Shown here: positions 1 through 7,695 of the stretch, piece by piece
Numbering within the stretch: position 1 is the stretch's first letter
Layout: each line of letters begins with the position of its first letter
From: Firmicutes bacterium HGW-Firmicutes-21
GTDB taxonomy: Bacteria; Bacillota; Clostridia; Oscillospirales; CAG-382
Assembly: GCA_002841455.1 (NCBI GenBank)
Contig: PGZT01000005.1
Location: 1-45,658 of the forward strand
Length of the DNA: 45,658 bases
Direction of reading: 5' to 3'
Made by a program: the position numbers and the translations under genes
The notes under the pieces: generated by a model
Databases searched by the model: none
What the model was told of the DNA's origin: nothing
The model's input: the letters and a program-made list of their open reading frames with translations, nothing else

Positions 1-1068
1 GAGAATTGATATACACTCGTCCTCGGTCGGCTCCTTAATATGAACGGGCTGGAACCGCCTCTCAAGCGCACTGTCCTTTTCGATAGACTTTTTGTATTCC
101 TTGAGCGTGGTCGCTCCTATCAGACGAATCTCGCCTCTTGCGAGTGCGGGTTTTAGAATATTTGACGCATCGATTGCACCCTCGGCGGCACCGGCTCCCA
201 CAATGGTATGCAGCTCGTCTATAAAAAGAATAACATCATCAGCCTCGCTTACCTCGCTGATAATACTCTTTATTTTCTCCTCAAACTCTCCCCTGTACTT
301 TGTACCCGCTACGAGAGTGGACATATCCAATGCCATAATGCGTTTATCGGCAAGCTCCTCGGGAATATCGCCGAAGGCAATCCTGCTCGCAACCGATTCG
401 ACAACGGCGGTTTTACCAACTCCCGCTTCACCAATAAGGCAGGGATTGTTCTTGCTCCGTCGCAGCAGAATACCTATGAGCCGTTCCTCTTCCTTTTCCC
501 TGCCTATAACCGGGTCAATCTTTCCCGCCAGAGCTTTTTCCGTTAGATTTATTGCGTTCTTATCTAAGTTCGGTGTGGTTTTTTTTGTATGACTCACCTC
601 AGCCTCCGCAGCAGTCTCCTCAAATACTCTGCAAAACAATCCGTCAAGACATATACATAGCTCCGATACATCAACGCCCGCCGCTTCTATCAGCCTTGTG
701 CCGACGCAATCCTCCTTTAATAAGGCTAAGAGAATATGCTCGGTTCCGATAAAATTGTAGAGCGAGCTTTTTGCCTGCGTAGAGGAGCTCATCAATATCT
801 TTTTGCAGGTTGGCGTCATGTCCTCAGTGGAAAGATTGCTCTTGCAACCCATTCCCACCAGCTCGATAATGCGTGTTTTTGTCTCTGAAAAGGTTACCCC
901 TCTGCCGTTCAACAATTTAGAAGCACTGCTCGTGCTGTCTGATAAAATTCCCAAAAGCAGATGCTCACTTCCGATGTAGGTGTGCCCAAGCTCCTTCGCA
1001 AGCGCAAGCGACGCACTTATAACCCGCTTTGCGTTTTCGGTAAATCGTTTAGTCATAGCTTTTGTCAT
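1..1068 (-). CDS. clpC: ClpC-type AAA+ unfoldase, N-terminal part (runs off left edge)
   Basis: ATP-dependent unfoldase subunit that feeds substrates to the ClpP protease in the cytoplasm. The frame is open from the ATG at 1068 to base 1, giving 356 codons; the rest lies outside the window. Two Clp-N repeats (about residues 5-75 and 80-145, each with an HxxIGSEHLLLG-like segment) precede the first AAA+ domain. That domain shows Walker A GEAGVGKT near 211-218, Walker B VILFIDE near 278-284 and a sensor-1 GATT. GGGAGG lies just upstream of the ATG; a second ATG four codons in (1056) is possible. A weak promoter (TTTCAC, 17 bases, CATAAT) may lie at 1086-1114. No CtsR heptad repeat is visible, and no mcsA, mcsB or ctsR lies upstream, unlike the usual Bacillus operon. 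Without the second ATPase domain, ClpC cannot be fully separated from ClpA/ClpE-like relatives. Confidence 0.9.
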   Translation of the reverse strand, partial: MTKAMTKRFTENAKRVISASLALAKELGHTYIGSEHLLLGILSDSTSSASKLLNGRGVTFSETKTRIIELVGMGCKSNLSTEDMTPTCKKILMSSSTQAKSSLYNFIGTEHILLALLKEDCVGTRLIEAAGVDVSELCICLDGLFCRVFEETAAEAEVSHTKKTTPNLDKNAINLTEKALAGKIDPVIGREKEEERLIGILLRRSKNNPCLIGEAGVGKTAVVESVASRIAFGDIPEELADKRIMALDMSTLVAGTKYRGEFEEKIKSIISEVSEADDVILFIDELHTIVGAGAAEGAIDASNILKPALARGEIRLIGATTLKEYKKSIEKDSALERRFQPVHIKEPTEDECISIL

Positions 1069-1236
1069 ACACCTCCCGAATACAGATTATGAAAATTTTT
1101 ATGAAAATGTGAAAGTAGGTCTTTAATATTACCGGTTTATATGCTATAATAAATTCGTAAACGAGTATTTGTTAAAAAGCTCTATTTTGGTTTATCAACA
1201 CTATACTATATTATATGTCGCAAAGGGGGAAACGCT

Positions 1237-1941
1237 TTGAAAAATAACGATAATAATACTACAAAAAAAACAATAAAGCGTATAGACCCATCATCCTCAG
1301 GAGATACCTCCGTAATGCCTAATAGGCAACCGATGAATAGACCGCCGCAAAAAAGCTTTAAGCGTAAGCAATCTCCTATCAGAAAGCAGCGGATTATTGC
1401 CGTACTGATTCTATTGTTGACACTGTATATAGTGATTAGTCTTTTAATTGCCGGTTTTATTTATTTTTCCTTTAACAAGGTGTCGAATAATACACAGCTT
1501 TATTCGTTACAGTTAAAATATGACGGAAAAAGAGTACACTCCTTTGAAACAACCGAAGTTAACAACTCATACGGGCTATATGTTCCCTTTGGCAAGCTCA
1601 GCGAGATATGCGAGCTGAGCATTGTCGGCGACAGCGAAACGGTTATAATTATTATACGACCGAACGGTGGCAGCATTGTATGTAAAAACAATTCTTCCTT
1701 GGTTTATATAAACGATAATTCCGTTAGATTATCCTCACCCATATTATTCGGCTCGGACGATTATTTGATACCAGTGGAACTTGTAAAAACTTATATGATT
1801 GGTATTGATATAACCTACGATGATGATAATATGATCTGCGTAATTTCCAGAAACGCCGATGACGAGAATATAACCCTAAAAATGCTCTTGCCCACCGAAT
1901 TGGATAAAACCTATTTCCCGGATAGCTATAAGAACCCTTAA
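1237..1941 (+). CDS. Single-pass membrane protein with copper-amine-oxidase-N-like domain
   Basis: Function unknown. The TTG start at 1237 has AGGGGG about 8 bases upstream. The first 50 residues are polar and basic (many Asn, Lys, Arg, Gln) and probably cytoplasmic. One membrane helix covers about residues 51-76, and the remaining 150 or so residues should be outside the cell. Around residues 150-205 the pattern VYINDNSVRLSSP, then LIPVELVKTYMIG, then a short hydrophobic strand resembles the copper amine oxidase N-terminal-like domain common in clostridial wall proteins. It lacks a signal peptidase site and wall-binding repeats. It is divergent from clpC, with a candidate -10 TATAAT at 1145-1150 but a poor -35. 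The domain assignment is by pattern only. Confidence 0.7.
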   Translation: MKNNDNNTTKKTIKRIDPSSSGDTSVMPNRQPMNRPPQKSFKRKQSPIRKQRIIAVLILLLTLYIVISLLIAGFIYFSFNKVSNNTQLYSLQLKYDGKRVHSFETTEVNNSYGLYVPFGKLSEICELSIVGDSETVIIIIRPNGGSIVCKNNSSLVYINDNSVRLSSPILFGSDDYLIPVELVKTYMIGIDITYDDDNMICVISRNADDENITLKMLLPTELDKTYFPDSYKNP

Positions 1942-2037
1942 ATAAAGGATATGAAAAAGTCGGTAAAAATACAACGACTTATGACCATTTCTTTGGGTAG
2001 TGAACGGGAATTACGCCGATTTATATATAATACAAAT

Positions 2038-2150
2038 GGATGCATCTTTGCATCCAAGGCAAAAACCGCATTTGAATGATTTATCATTCAAACTTATGTC
2101 CTCCGAAAACGACAAAATAAAATGGACGGTATAAGCCGTCCTCTTTTTTT
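2038..2150 (+). ncRNA. Candidate small structured RNA
   Basis: A TATAAT at 2026-2031 would start a transcript near 2038. The sequence then folds as a perfect 8-bp hairpin (TGGATGCA at 2037-2044, TGCATCCA at 2049-2056), a perfect 9-bp hairpin (TTTGAATGA at 2071-2079, TCATTCAAA at 2084-2092) and a GGACGG/CCGTCC terminator with seven T. A further 6-bp hairpin (AAGTCG/CGACTT, 1957-1980) lies before the -10, so the RNA could instead be about 200 nt and processed from the upstream gene. No -35 is convincing. I do not recognise an Rfam family. The alternative is simply a structured 3' UTR. Confidence 0.35.
2124..2150 (+). terminator. Intrinsic terminator
   Basis: GGACGG (2124-2129) pairs with CCGTCC (2136-2141), followed by CTTTTTTT. 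It ends plus-strand transcription from the 1237 gene or the candidate RNA. Confidence 0.75.
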
Positions 2151-2360
2151 GCTCCTATTTATAAATATACCATTTAAAAAGTTAGTTGGATTTATACCTA
2201 TTAGTATATAATTCAATAATGAACAATGCAAATGACTGCACCTTGCAGCCAATTACAGAGCTAAATATGAAAGATTAATTGTTTAAATTATCCTTATATA
2301 TCCTTCGCTTTTGATAAGTATATCATATACCTTTTTTATACTTTTGTAAACAATAACCAT

Positions 2361-2394
2361 AAAAAAAGGAGCCGCAATAAATTATCGCAACCCC
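2361..2394 (-). terminator. Terminator of spo0A
   Basis: In minus-strand RNA, GGGGTTGCGATAA pairs over 13 positions, with some G-U pairs, to TTATTGCGGCTCC, followed by seven T (2361-2367). It lies 16 bases after the spo0A stop. Confidence 0.8.
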
Positions 2395-2409
2395 TATAAA
2401 AATATTCCA

Positions 2410-3195
2410 TTATACCGCAAGTGCTTTATTTTTAAGCCGCAGATTGTCTGCTATCATGGCAATAAATTCGCTGTTGGTTGGTTTGCCTCGCTGATTCTGG
2501 ACTGTGTACCCGAAGAATGAGTTCAATACATCCAGGTCTCCCCTGTCCCATGCAACCTCAATTGCGTGCCTAATCGCTCTCTCTACTCTTGAAGAAGTGG
2601 TTGAATATTGCTTGGCGACCGAGGGATATAGAATTTTTGTAACCGAATTGATAATCTCGTTGTTGTTGATTGTCATAATAATAGCCGTTCTTAAGTACTG
2701 ATAGCCTTTTATATGAGCCGGAACTCCTATTTGGTGGATTATTTTGGTTACCTGCGCTTCGAGATCGGCTTCATCCCTTGACGGAATCTGTGCCAACCCT
2801 CTGCGTCTGCCTCTGTCGGCAAGCTTCATAACCCGTTCTGCCAAAGCCGCAAAATCAAGTGGCTTTAACATGCAGTATGCGGCACCTGCTTCGCAGCATT
2901 CCTCAAACAGATTTTGGCTGTTGAAGGATGCGAGCATGACAAATGCGGGAAAACTATCTCCAAGTTGTTTCTTTGCTTCCCGAATGAGTCCGACACCGTC
3001 AATCTTTCCCAAATAAAGATCCGATATGACTATGTTGGGCTTTAACCTTGCCATCTTTGCAAACGCTTCCTGCCCGTCCGATGCTTCCGCAACGATTTCA
3101 ATCCCGTGTCTTTTCAAGTTCTGTACGCATTGTGTGCGAAACTCGTTGTTACAATCGGCAATCAAAACCCTTGCTTTAATTTGACCTTTTTCCAT
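2410..3195 (-). CDS. spo0A: Sporulation master regulator Spo0A
   Basis: DNA-binding response regulator that commits the cell to sporulation by acting at 0A boxes. I start it at ATG 3195 (MEKGQIK), which has AAAGGA 9 bases upstream; ATG 3213 and TTG 3228 are in frame but poorly supported. The receiver domain covers about residues 8-125, with the predicted phosphoacceptor D60 (VISDLYLG) and the conserved lysine K112 (MLKPL). The C-terminal Spo0A domain carries the conserved [18 protein letters not shown] segment. Oddities: the usual acidic pair DD is D14-C15, and the usual Thr/Ser of the LTAF segment is Ala90 (MLASF). Its partner spoIVB lies directly upstream, the standard clostridial order, with a terminator between them and a separate promoter, so it can be expressed independently. 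Confidence 0.96.
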   Translation of the reverse strand: MEKGQIKARVLIADCNNEFRTQCVQNLKRHGIEIVAEASDGQEAFAKMARLKPNIVISDLYLGKIDGVGLIREAKKQLGDSFPAFVMLASFNSQNLFEECCEAGAAYCMLKPLDFAALAERVMKLADRGRRRGLAQIPSRDEADLEAQVTKIIHQIGVPAHIKGYQYLRTAIIMTINNNEIINSVTKILYPSVAKQYSTTSSRVERAIRHAIEVAWDRGDLDVLNSFFGYTVQNQRGKPTNSEFIAMIADNLRLKNKALAV

Positions 3196-3278
3196 CTTTG
3201 CCAATCCTTTCATAAACTTCGTTTTCAAAAAGTCCGGTATTTTTTATACAAAAGTACCTCAACCAATGAATTTGCCAT

Positions 3279-3307
3279 ATTTTACCATATTACTCTCAAT
3301 ATAGCAA
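3279..3307 (-). promoter_or_regulatory. Sigma-A-type promoter of spo0A
   Basis: Read on the minus strand, TTGCTA (3302-3307), 17-base spacer, TAAAAT (3279-3284). It lies 84 bases before the spo0A ATG. A TATCGAA (3358-3364), one base from the 0A-box core TGTCGAA, lies further upstream and may be an autoregulatory site, but a single 7-mer is weak evidence. Confidence 0.65.
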
Positions 3308-3418
3308 TAGTTTTAGTGGATTATTTTCATTTTTTATATATTTTTCGCAATACCTTTTTCGATAATATTTCTCTTTTTTCAATTTAGACAGCTAAAAAAC
3401 CGCAAAATATAATGCAAA

Positions 3419-3452
3419 CGCCGAAGTCGAAAGGCTTTTTACGACTCCGGCG
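3419..3452 (-). terminator. Terminator of spoIVB
   Basis: CGCCGGAGTCG and CGACTTCGGCG form an 11-position stem with one mismatch in minus-strand RNA, followed by TTT and later T-rich sequence. It lies 11 bases after the spoIVB stop. Confidence 0.65.
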
Positions 3453-3462
3453 ACATAATGCA

Positions 3463-4521
3463 CTACCCGTTCATTCCGTCAATCATATTTTCGATATGGA
3501 TGCCATACCCCTTTGTTGAGTCTCCTACCAAAACATGTGTAACAGCTCCGATCAGCTTGCCGTCCTTGATTATAGGACTGCCGCTCATTCCCTGTATTAT
3601 ACCGCCTGTTCTAGCAATAAGAGCGGCATCCGTTACCTTTATCAGGAAGTTCTTTGTACAACCCGAATCATTATATATTTTCTCTATTTCTATCTCGAAC
3701 TTCTCCGGCTTGCCCTTGTCAAGTGTCGAGATAATATATGCTTTCCCTGTCGTAAGCTCTTCTTTAAAGCCTATCGGTATATCATTTTCGATATTTTTAG
3801 GAATTTCATCAAATTTACCGAAAACACCAACCTCGCAGTTAATATTCAGCTCACCCTTACGAATTCGGTCAAACTTTCCCTTAAGCTCGCCGGGAGCGTT
3901 CTTTTTTCCCGCAATAATATCTGTTATTTCAACATCAACAATAATACCTCTGTCAAGAGGAAGCAATATTCCGGTTTCCGAATCGTTTATTCCGTGTCCG
4001 AGTCCGCCGAAATCACCCGTGCTTTTATTGATGAAGGTTATCGTACCTATTCCCGCCGTCGAGTCACGAACCCATAAACCTACTTTATAGGTGTTGTCTG
4101 TCCTGTCAACAACAGGAGTTACCGTCAGGCTGTTTTCGCTCCCGTCCCGTATATATTTTATCTCAATACCGTTTCCGCCGCTGCCGGACACCGCCAAACG
4201 GAAATCCTCCGCGCTTTTTATCTCTTTTCCGCCGATGCTTACTATTATATCCTTAACCGCTAAACCGGCGTCTCTTGCCGGTGACGCTAACCCCGTTGCG
4301 GTCTCAATATCGGTTAACCCTACGACCAACGCACCCTTGGTGAAGTATTTAACCCCAAACGCAACACCGCCCGGTGAGAGCGATATTCGTTCGGCTTCCT
4401 TGTGTGCCATGGTTGCGACCGACAGCATTCCACGGTCGCCGGGCATATCCACAAATACCGCACCTAATAAAACGGAAAGGGTCAGTACTGCAAAAACTGC
4501 CGCTTTAATTTTTAATTTCAT
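3463..4521 (-). CDS. spoIVB: SpoIVB serine peptidase (S55)
   Basis: In the family, this protease is made in the forespore under sigma-G, crosses the inner forespore membrane and cleaves SpoIVFA to release pro-sigma-K processing. Here a membrane or signal segment occupies residues 5-25, a PDZ domain about 50-140 (SPARDAGLAVKDIIVSIGG), and the S55 peptidase domain about 145-350. The catalytic His is H176 in GGLGHGIND and the catalytic Ser S315 in GMSGSPI. GGTAGG lies 8 bases before the ATG. It lies upstream of spo0A as in most endospore formers. I could not find a clean sigma-G promoter in the 158 bases upstream. Confidence 0.95.
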   Translation of the reverse strand: MKLKIKAAVFAVLTLSVLLGAVFVDMPGDRGMLSVATMAHKEAERISLSPGGVAFGVKYFTKGALVVGLTDIETATGLASPARDAGLAVKDIIVSIGGKEIKSAEDFRLAVSGSGGNGIEIKYIRDGSENSLTVTPVVDRTDNTYKVGLWVRDSTAGIGTITFINKSTGDFGGLGHGINDSETGILLPLDRGIIVDVEITDIIAGKKNAPGELKGKFDRIRKGELNINCEVGVFGKFDEIPKNIENDIPIGFKEELTTGKAYIISTLDKGKPEKFEIEIEKIYNDSGCTKNFLIKVTDAALIARTGGIIQGMSGSPIIKDGKLIGAVTHVLVGDSTKGYGIHIENMIDGMNG

Positions 4522-4679
4522 TCCCTTTACCTACCTCAAATTTTGATTTTTGCATCGAATTTAATGTGTGCAAACCGCTCAAAAATATGTAGGTAAAACC
4601 TGATTGGAACATTTTAAATTTTTAAAAATTATGTATATTATTTTATATGTGATTAAATGAATAAAAAGCTCGCAGCTTA

Positions 4680-6518
4680 TTATTTTTTAGTATTTTTACC
4701 GCTTTTTGAATAGGTTCTCTTACCGCCGTTATATGGAGATACAAGACAATCCTTACCCAATCCGATAAGATCCTCTCTGCCCGCTTTTATCAACGCTTTT
4801 CGTACCGTTTGAGCATTTTCCCTCCGTGAGAATTGCAACAATGCTCTCTGCAGCTGCTTGTCCTCATAGCTCTTTGCCGAATATACCGTCTCTCCGGTAA
4901 ACGGGTTTATCCCCGTATAAAACATACAGGTTGAAGCGGTTCCCGGTGTCGGATAAAAATCCTGAACCTGCTCGGGATTGATTTTGTTTTTCTTAAGATA
5001 TATCGCAAGCTCAACAGCGTCGTTAAGCGTGCTGCCCGGATGCGAGGACATAAGATAAGGAACAATATACTGCTCCTTGTTTATACTCTTGGTAAGCTCG
5101 TAAAAACGGTTCTTGAATTTATTGTATTCGTTTACCGACGGTTTTCCCATCAGGGTCAGAACACCGTCAGAGCAATGCTCGGGCGCAACCTTGAGCTGTC
5201 CGCTTACATGGTCACGCACCAGCTTTTTAAAAAATTGCTCGTTTTTATCGGCTATTAAATAATCAAAACGGATACCCGAACGAATAAAAACCCTTTTAAC
5301 CTTATCGAGTTTTTCGACCTGTTTTAACAGCTCGACATATTCGGTATGGTCCACCTTCATATTTTTGCATATCTCGGGAAAAAGGCAGCTCTTACCCTTA
5401 CAGGTTCCATACTTCTTCTGTTTTTCACACGCAGGGAGCCGAAAGTTAGCGGTCGGTCCTCCTATATCGTGTATATAGCCCTTAAAATCGGATAATTCCG
5501 TTATCAACTGCGCCTCTCTTACCACCGATTCGATGCTTCGTGAGGTTACCGACCTACCCTGATGAAATGAAAGCGAACAGAAATTACAGTTGCCGAAGCA
5601 GCCTCTGTTGTGAGTAATGGAAAATCTTACCTCCTCGATAGCGGGAACGCCGCCCTTTTCCTCATAGCTCGGGTGATAATTCCGCTCGAAGGGTAAAGAA
5701 TAAACCGCATCCAATTCCTTCCGTGTCAACGGCGGCATCGGCGGATTCTGAACCAATAATTGATCGCCGTAGCTCTCGGTTATAGCTCTGCCATAAATAT
5801 GGTCCTGATTGGAGTATTGTACAAGGAATGCTTTTGCATACGCTGTTTTATCGTTTTTTATTATATCGTAATCACCGCAATGCTCGTGTTCAAAATGCGG
5901 CTTGAAAAATTCATCCTCAATAAAACAGGTTCCCCTTACATCCCTGATTTTATTAATCGGAACACCCTTATCGAGAAGAAATGCTATCCTTCTGATTATA
6001 TTTTCACCCATACCATAGGTTAGTAAATCGGCTCTGCTGTCGATGAGTATACTCCGCCTGACACTGTCGCTCCAGTAATCGTAATGAGCAAAACGGCGCG
6101 TTGACGCCTCTATACCGCCGATTATTACGGGAACATCCCCGTATGCCTCCCTTATTCGGTTACAATAAACGATAACGGCACGGTCGGGACGCCGCCCCGC
6201 TTTTCCTCCCGGTGTATAGAAATCATTACTGCGTTTTTTCTTTGCCGCTGTATAATGGGCGACTAAGGAATCGATATTTCCGCTGTTTACCAAAAAAGCA
6301 AGCCTCGGTTTACCAAAACGCTTAAAATCCCTCGTATCCTTCCATTCGGGCTGCGGTATTATCGCAACCGAATAACCCTCTGCCTCAAGAACCCTTCCTA
6401 TTATTGCTGTCCCGAAGGAAGGATGATCGACATATGCGTCTCCCGTAACGATTACGAAATCAACTGTATTTCTGCCCTGTTCGGCAAGACCTTCGGTTGT
6501 GATTGGTAAAAAAGCCAT
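4680..6518 (-). CDS. YgiQ family radical SAM protein
   Basis: A large radical SAM protein of the YgiQ (UPF0313) type, 612 residues, close to the usual family length. The N-terminal half shows the family's [10 protein letters not shown] opening and [17 protein letters not shown]. The radical SAM cluster motif CFGNCNFC lies at about 306-313, and a later cysteine-rich segment ([16 protein letters not shown]) may hold auxiliary metal. The biochemical reaction of this family is not established to my knowledge. Start ATG 6518 has AGAGGT 7 bases upstream. The C-terminal tail is basic ([13 protein letters not shown]). A weak AAGCT/AGCTT hairpin with TTTTT follows the stop. It appears to be a single-gene unit, divergent from perR. 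Confidence 0.92.
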   Translation of the reverse strand: MAFLPITTEGLAEQGRNTVDFVIVTGDAYVDHPSFGTAIIGRVLEAEGYSVAIIPQPEWKDTRDFKRFGKPRLAFLVNSGNIDSLVAHYTAAKKKRSNDFYTPGGKAGRRPDRAVIVYCNRIREAYGDVPVIIGGIEASTRRFAHYDYWSDSVRRSILIDSRADLLTYGMGENIIRRIAFLLDKGVPINKIRDVRGTCFIEDEFFKPHFEHEHCGDYDIIKNDKTAYAKAFLVQYSNQDHIYGRAITESYGDQLLVQNPPMPPLTRKELDAVYSLPFERNYHPSYEEKGGVPAIEEVRFSITHNRGCFGNCNFCSLSFHQGRSVTSRSIESVVREAQLITELSDFKGYIHDIGGPTANFRLPACEKQKKYGTCKGKSCLFPEICKNMKVDHTEYVELLKQVEKLDKVKRVFIRSGIRFDYLIADKNEQFFKKLVRDHVSGQLKVAPEHCSDGVLTLMGKPSVNEYNKFKNRFYELTKSINKEQYIVPYLMSSHPGSTLNDAVELAIYLKKNKINPEQVQDFYPTPGTASTCMFYTGINPFTGETVYSAKSYEDKQLQRALLQFSRRENAQTVRKALIKAGREDLIGLGKDCLVSPYNGGKRTYSKSGKNTKK

Positions 6519-6594
6519 TTATTGTACCTCTGATGTATTAATGATATAAGTATACCATAAAATATATTATTAAGCAAAAAGATTAAAAAAACTA

Positions 6595-6623
6595 TTGACA
6601 AAAAAAGCAAACCATTGTATAAT
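6595..6623 (+). promoter_or_regulatory. Consensus promoter of perR-rbr
   Basis: TTGACA (6595-6600), 17-base spacer, TATAAT (6618-6623): a perfect sigma-A-type promoter 37 bases before the perR start. Confidence 0.9.
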
Positions 6624-6628
6624 CTAAA

Positions 6629-6643
6629 TGATAATAAATACTA
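6629..6643 (+). promoter_or_regulatory. Possible PerR/Fur box
   Basis: TGATAATAAATACTA has a perfect left half of the Fur/PerR 7-1-7 palindrome (TGATAAT) and matches 4 of 7 on the right. It lies just after the -10, where a bound repressor would block transcription, as in autoregulated perR genes. Confidence 0.5.
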
Positions 6644-6659
6644 ATAAGAAGGCATTAAA

Positions 6660-7055
6660 TTGAACGAACGAAATACAAAGCAGAAGAACCTCATACTAAA
6701 TGCTATAAAAAGCTCCCATATTCATCCGACAGCCGAGGAGGTCTATGAATGTGTGGTCGGTGAGCTGCCTAATGTTAGCTTGACGACCGTTTACCGCAAT
6801 TTGAATAAGCTCTCTGAGCAGGGGGTTATCAAGCGTATTTTAATCCCAAATCAACCCGACCGCTTCGAGAGGAATCCGACCAAGCATTATCATATCTGCT
6901 GTGAGAGATGCGGAGCGTTTGAGGATATACATGAGCCAAATTACAACCTTGACCTTGACGGCTTTGAATGCAAGGAAAGCGGTTATTTAATTTTAAATCA
7001 CGAAATTATTTTTAAAGGTCTGTGCCCCGAATGCAGAAAACAAATAAGGATATAA
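6660..7055 (+). CDS. perR: Fur-family peroxide regulator, PerR-like
   Basis: Metal-dependent transcriptional repressor of 131 residues. The N-terminal winged helix covers about residues 1-80 (HPTAEEVYECVVGELPNVSL, then TTVYRNLNKLSEQGVIKRI). The C-terminal metal-binding half has HYHICCERCG and CPEC, the paired CxxC structural zinc site of PerR/Fur. Start is TTG 6660 with AAGAAGG 7 bases upstream. It lies 12 bases before rubrerythrin, and the pair shares one promoter. The regulator and peroxide-detoxifying partner in one unit point to PerR rather than iron-sensing Fur; sequence alone does not fully separate the two. Confidence 0.88.
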   Translation: MNERNTKQKNLILNAIKSSHIHPTAEEVYECVVGELPNVSLTTVYRNLNKLSEQGVIKRILIPNQPDRFERNPTKHYHICCERCGAFEDIHEPNYNLDLDGFECKESGYLILNHEIIFKGLCPECRKQIRI

Positions 7056-7067
7056 AGGAGAACAAAA

Positions 7068-7622
7068 ATGGATTACAAGGTGGATAATCTCAAGGGAACA
7101 AAAACAGAGGCTAACTTAATGGCGGCTTTTGCCGGTGAATCACAGGCAAGGGTAAAATACGATTATTATTCAAGTGTGGCAAAAAAAGAGGGTTATACTG
7201 TTATTGCCGATATTTTTGCCGAGACATCGTTTAACGAGAAGGAGCATGCAAAAATCTGGTTTAAGCTGCTCCACGGCGGCGGAATCCCCGTAACCGCACA
7301 AAATCTTAAGGATGCCGCTGCGGGCGAGAACTACGAGTGGACGGATATGTATGCCGGCTTCGCTAAGACCGCAAAGGAGGAGGGCTTTGATAAAATCGCT
7401 TTCCTTTTTGAATCGGTTGCCAAAATCGAGAAGGAGCACGAGGAGAGATACAAAGCTATCCTAAACCAGCTTGAGACCGATACGATTTTTATAAGAGACG
7501 ATGTTGTCATATGGCAGTGTGCAAACTGCGGTCATATTCATGTTGGCACAAAGGCTCCCGCAATGTGCCCCGTTTGTCAGCATCCGCAGGCTTATTTCCA
7601 GATTAAAGCAAATAAGTATTAA
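7068..7622 (+). CDS. rbr: Rubrerythrin
   Basis: Peroxide-reducing non-haem iron protein of the cytoplasm in anaerobes. Residues about 15-145 form a ferritin-like four-helix domain with the di-iron ligands in [19 protein letters not shown] and [10 protein letters not shown]. The last 40 residues are a rubredoxin-like domain with two CxxC pairs (CANCGH and CPVCQH) that hold one iron. AAAGGAG lies 7 bases before the ATG. It follows perR by 12 bases, so it should be induced when PerR is oxidised by peroxide. Full length for the family at 184 residues. Confidence 0.97.
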   Translation: MDYKVDNLKGTKTEANLMAAFAGESQARVKYDYYSSVAKKEGYTVIADIFAETSFNEKEHAKIWFKLLHGGGIPVTAQNLKDAAAGENYEWTDMYAGFAKTAKEEGFDKIAFLFESVAKIEKEHEERYKAILNQLETDTIFIRDDVVIWQCANCGHIHVGTKAPAMCPVCQHPQAYFQIKANKY

Positions 7623-7643
7623 AACCCGCTCTGAATATAATTT

Positions 7644-7680
7644 AAAAACCCGCAGAAAGATAATTTCTTCGGGTTTTTTG
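7644..7680. terminator. Bidirectional terminator between rbr and the BclB-like gene
   Basis: AACCCG pairs with CGGGTT with inner AGAAA/TTTCT pairing. T runs lie on both strands, so it serves both the plus-strand rbr and the minus-strand gene ending at 7696. Confidence 0.85.
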
Positions 7681-7695
7681 TTGTAAATATGGGAT

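Larger units (their letters stand above)
1942..2409. other. Gene-free interval with several stem-loops
   Basis: No convincing protein gene. The left part (1957-2150) holds four successive stem-loops on the plus strand, ending in an intrinsic terminator (see the candidate RNA). The right part (2151-2360) is AT-rich with only a small hairpin around CTGCA/TGCAG near 2233-2246. The spo0A terminator ends the interval. An open frame of 42 codons starts at ATG 1951 but its ribosome binding site is too close, and I treat it as chance. Confidence 0.6.

Noticed and set aside
92-592. Plus-strand open frame over the ClpC region
   Set aside because: The minus-strand frame gives a clear Clp N domain and Walker motifs; the plus-strand product has serine- and alanine-rich composition typical of antisense frames.
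1069-1236. CtsR operator upstream of clpC
   Set aside because: No GGTCAAA-type direct heptad repeat is present in either orientation.
1951-2079. 42-codon open frame starting MKKSVKIQRL after the 1237 gene
   Set aside because: AAAGGA is only one base from the ATG, the region is dominated by perfect hairpins, and the product resembles nothing I recognise.
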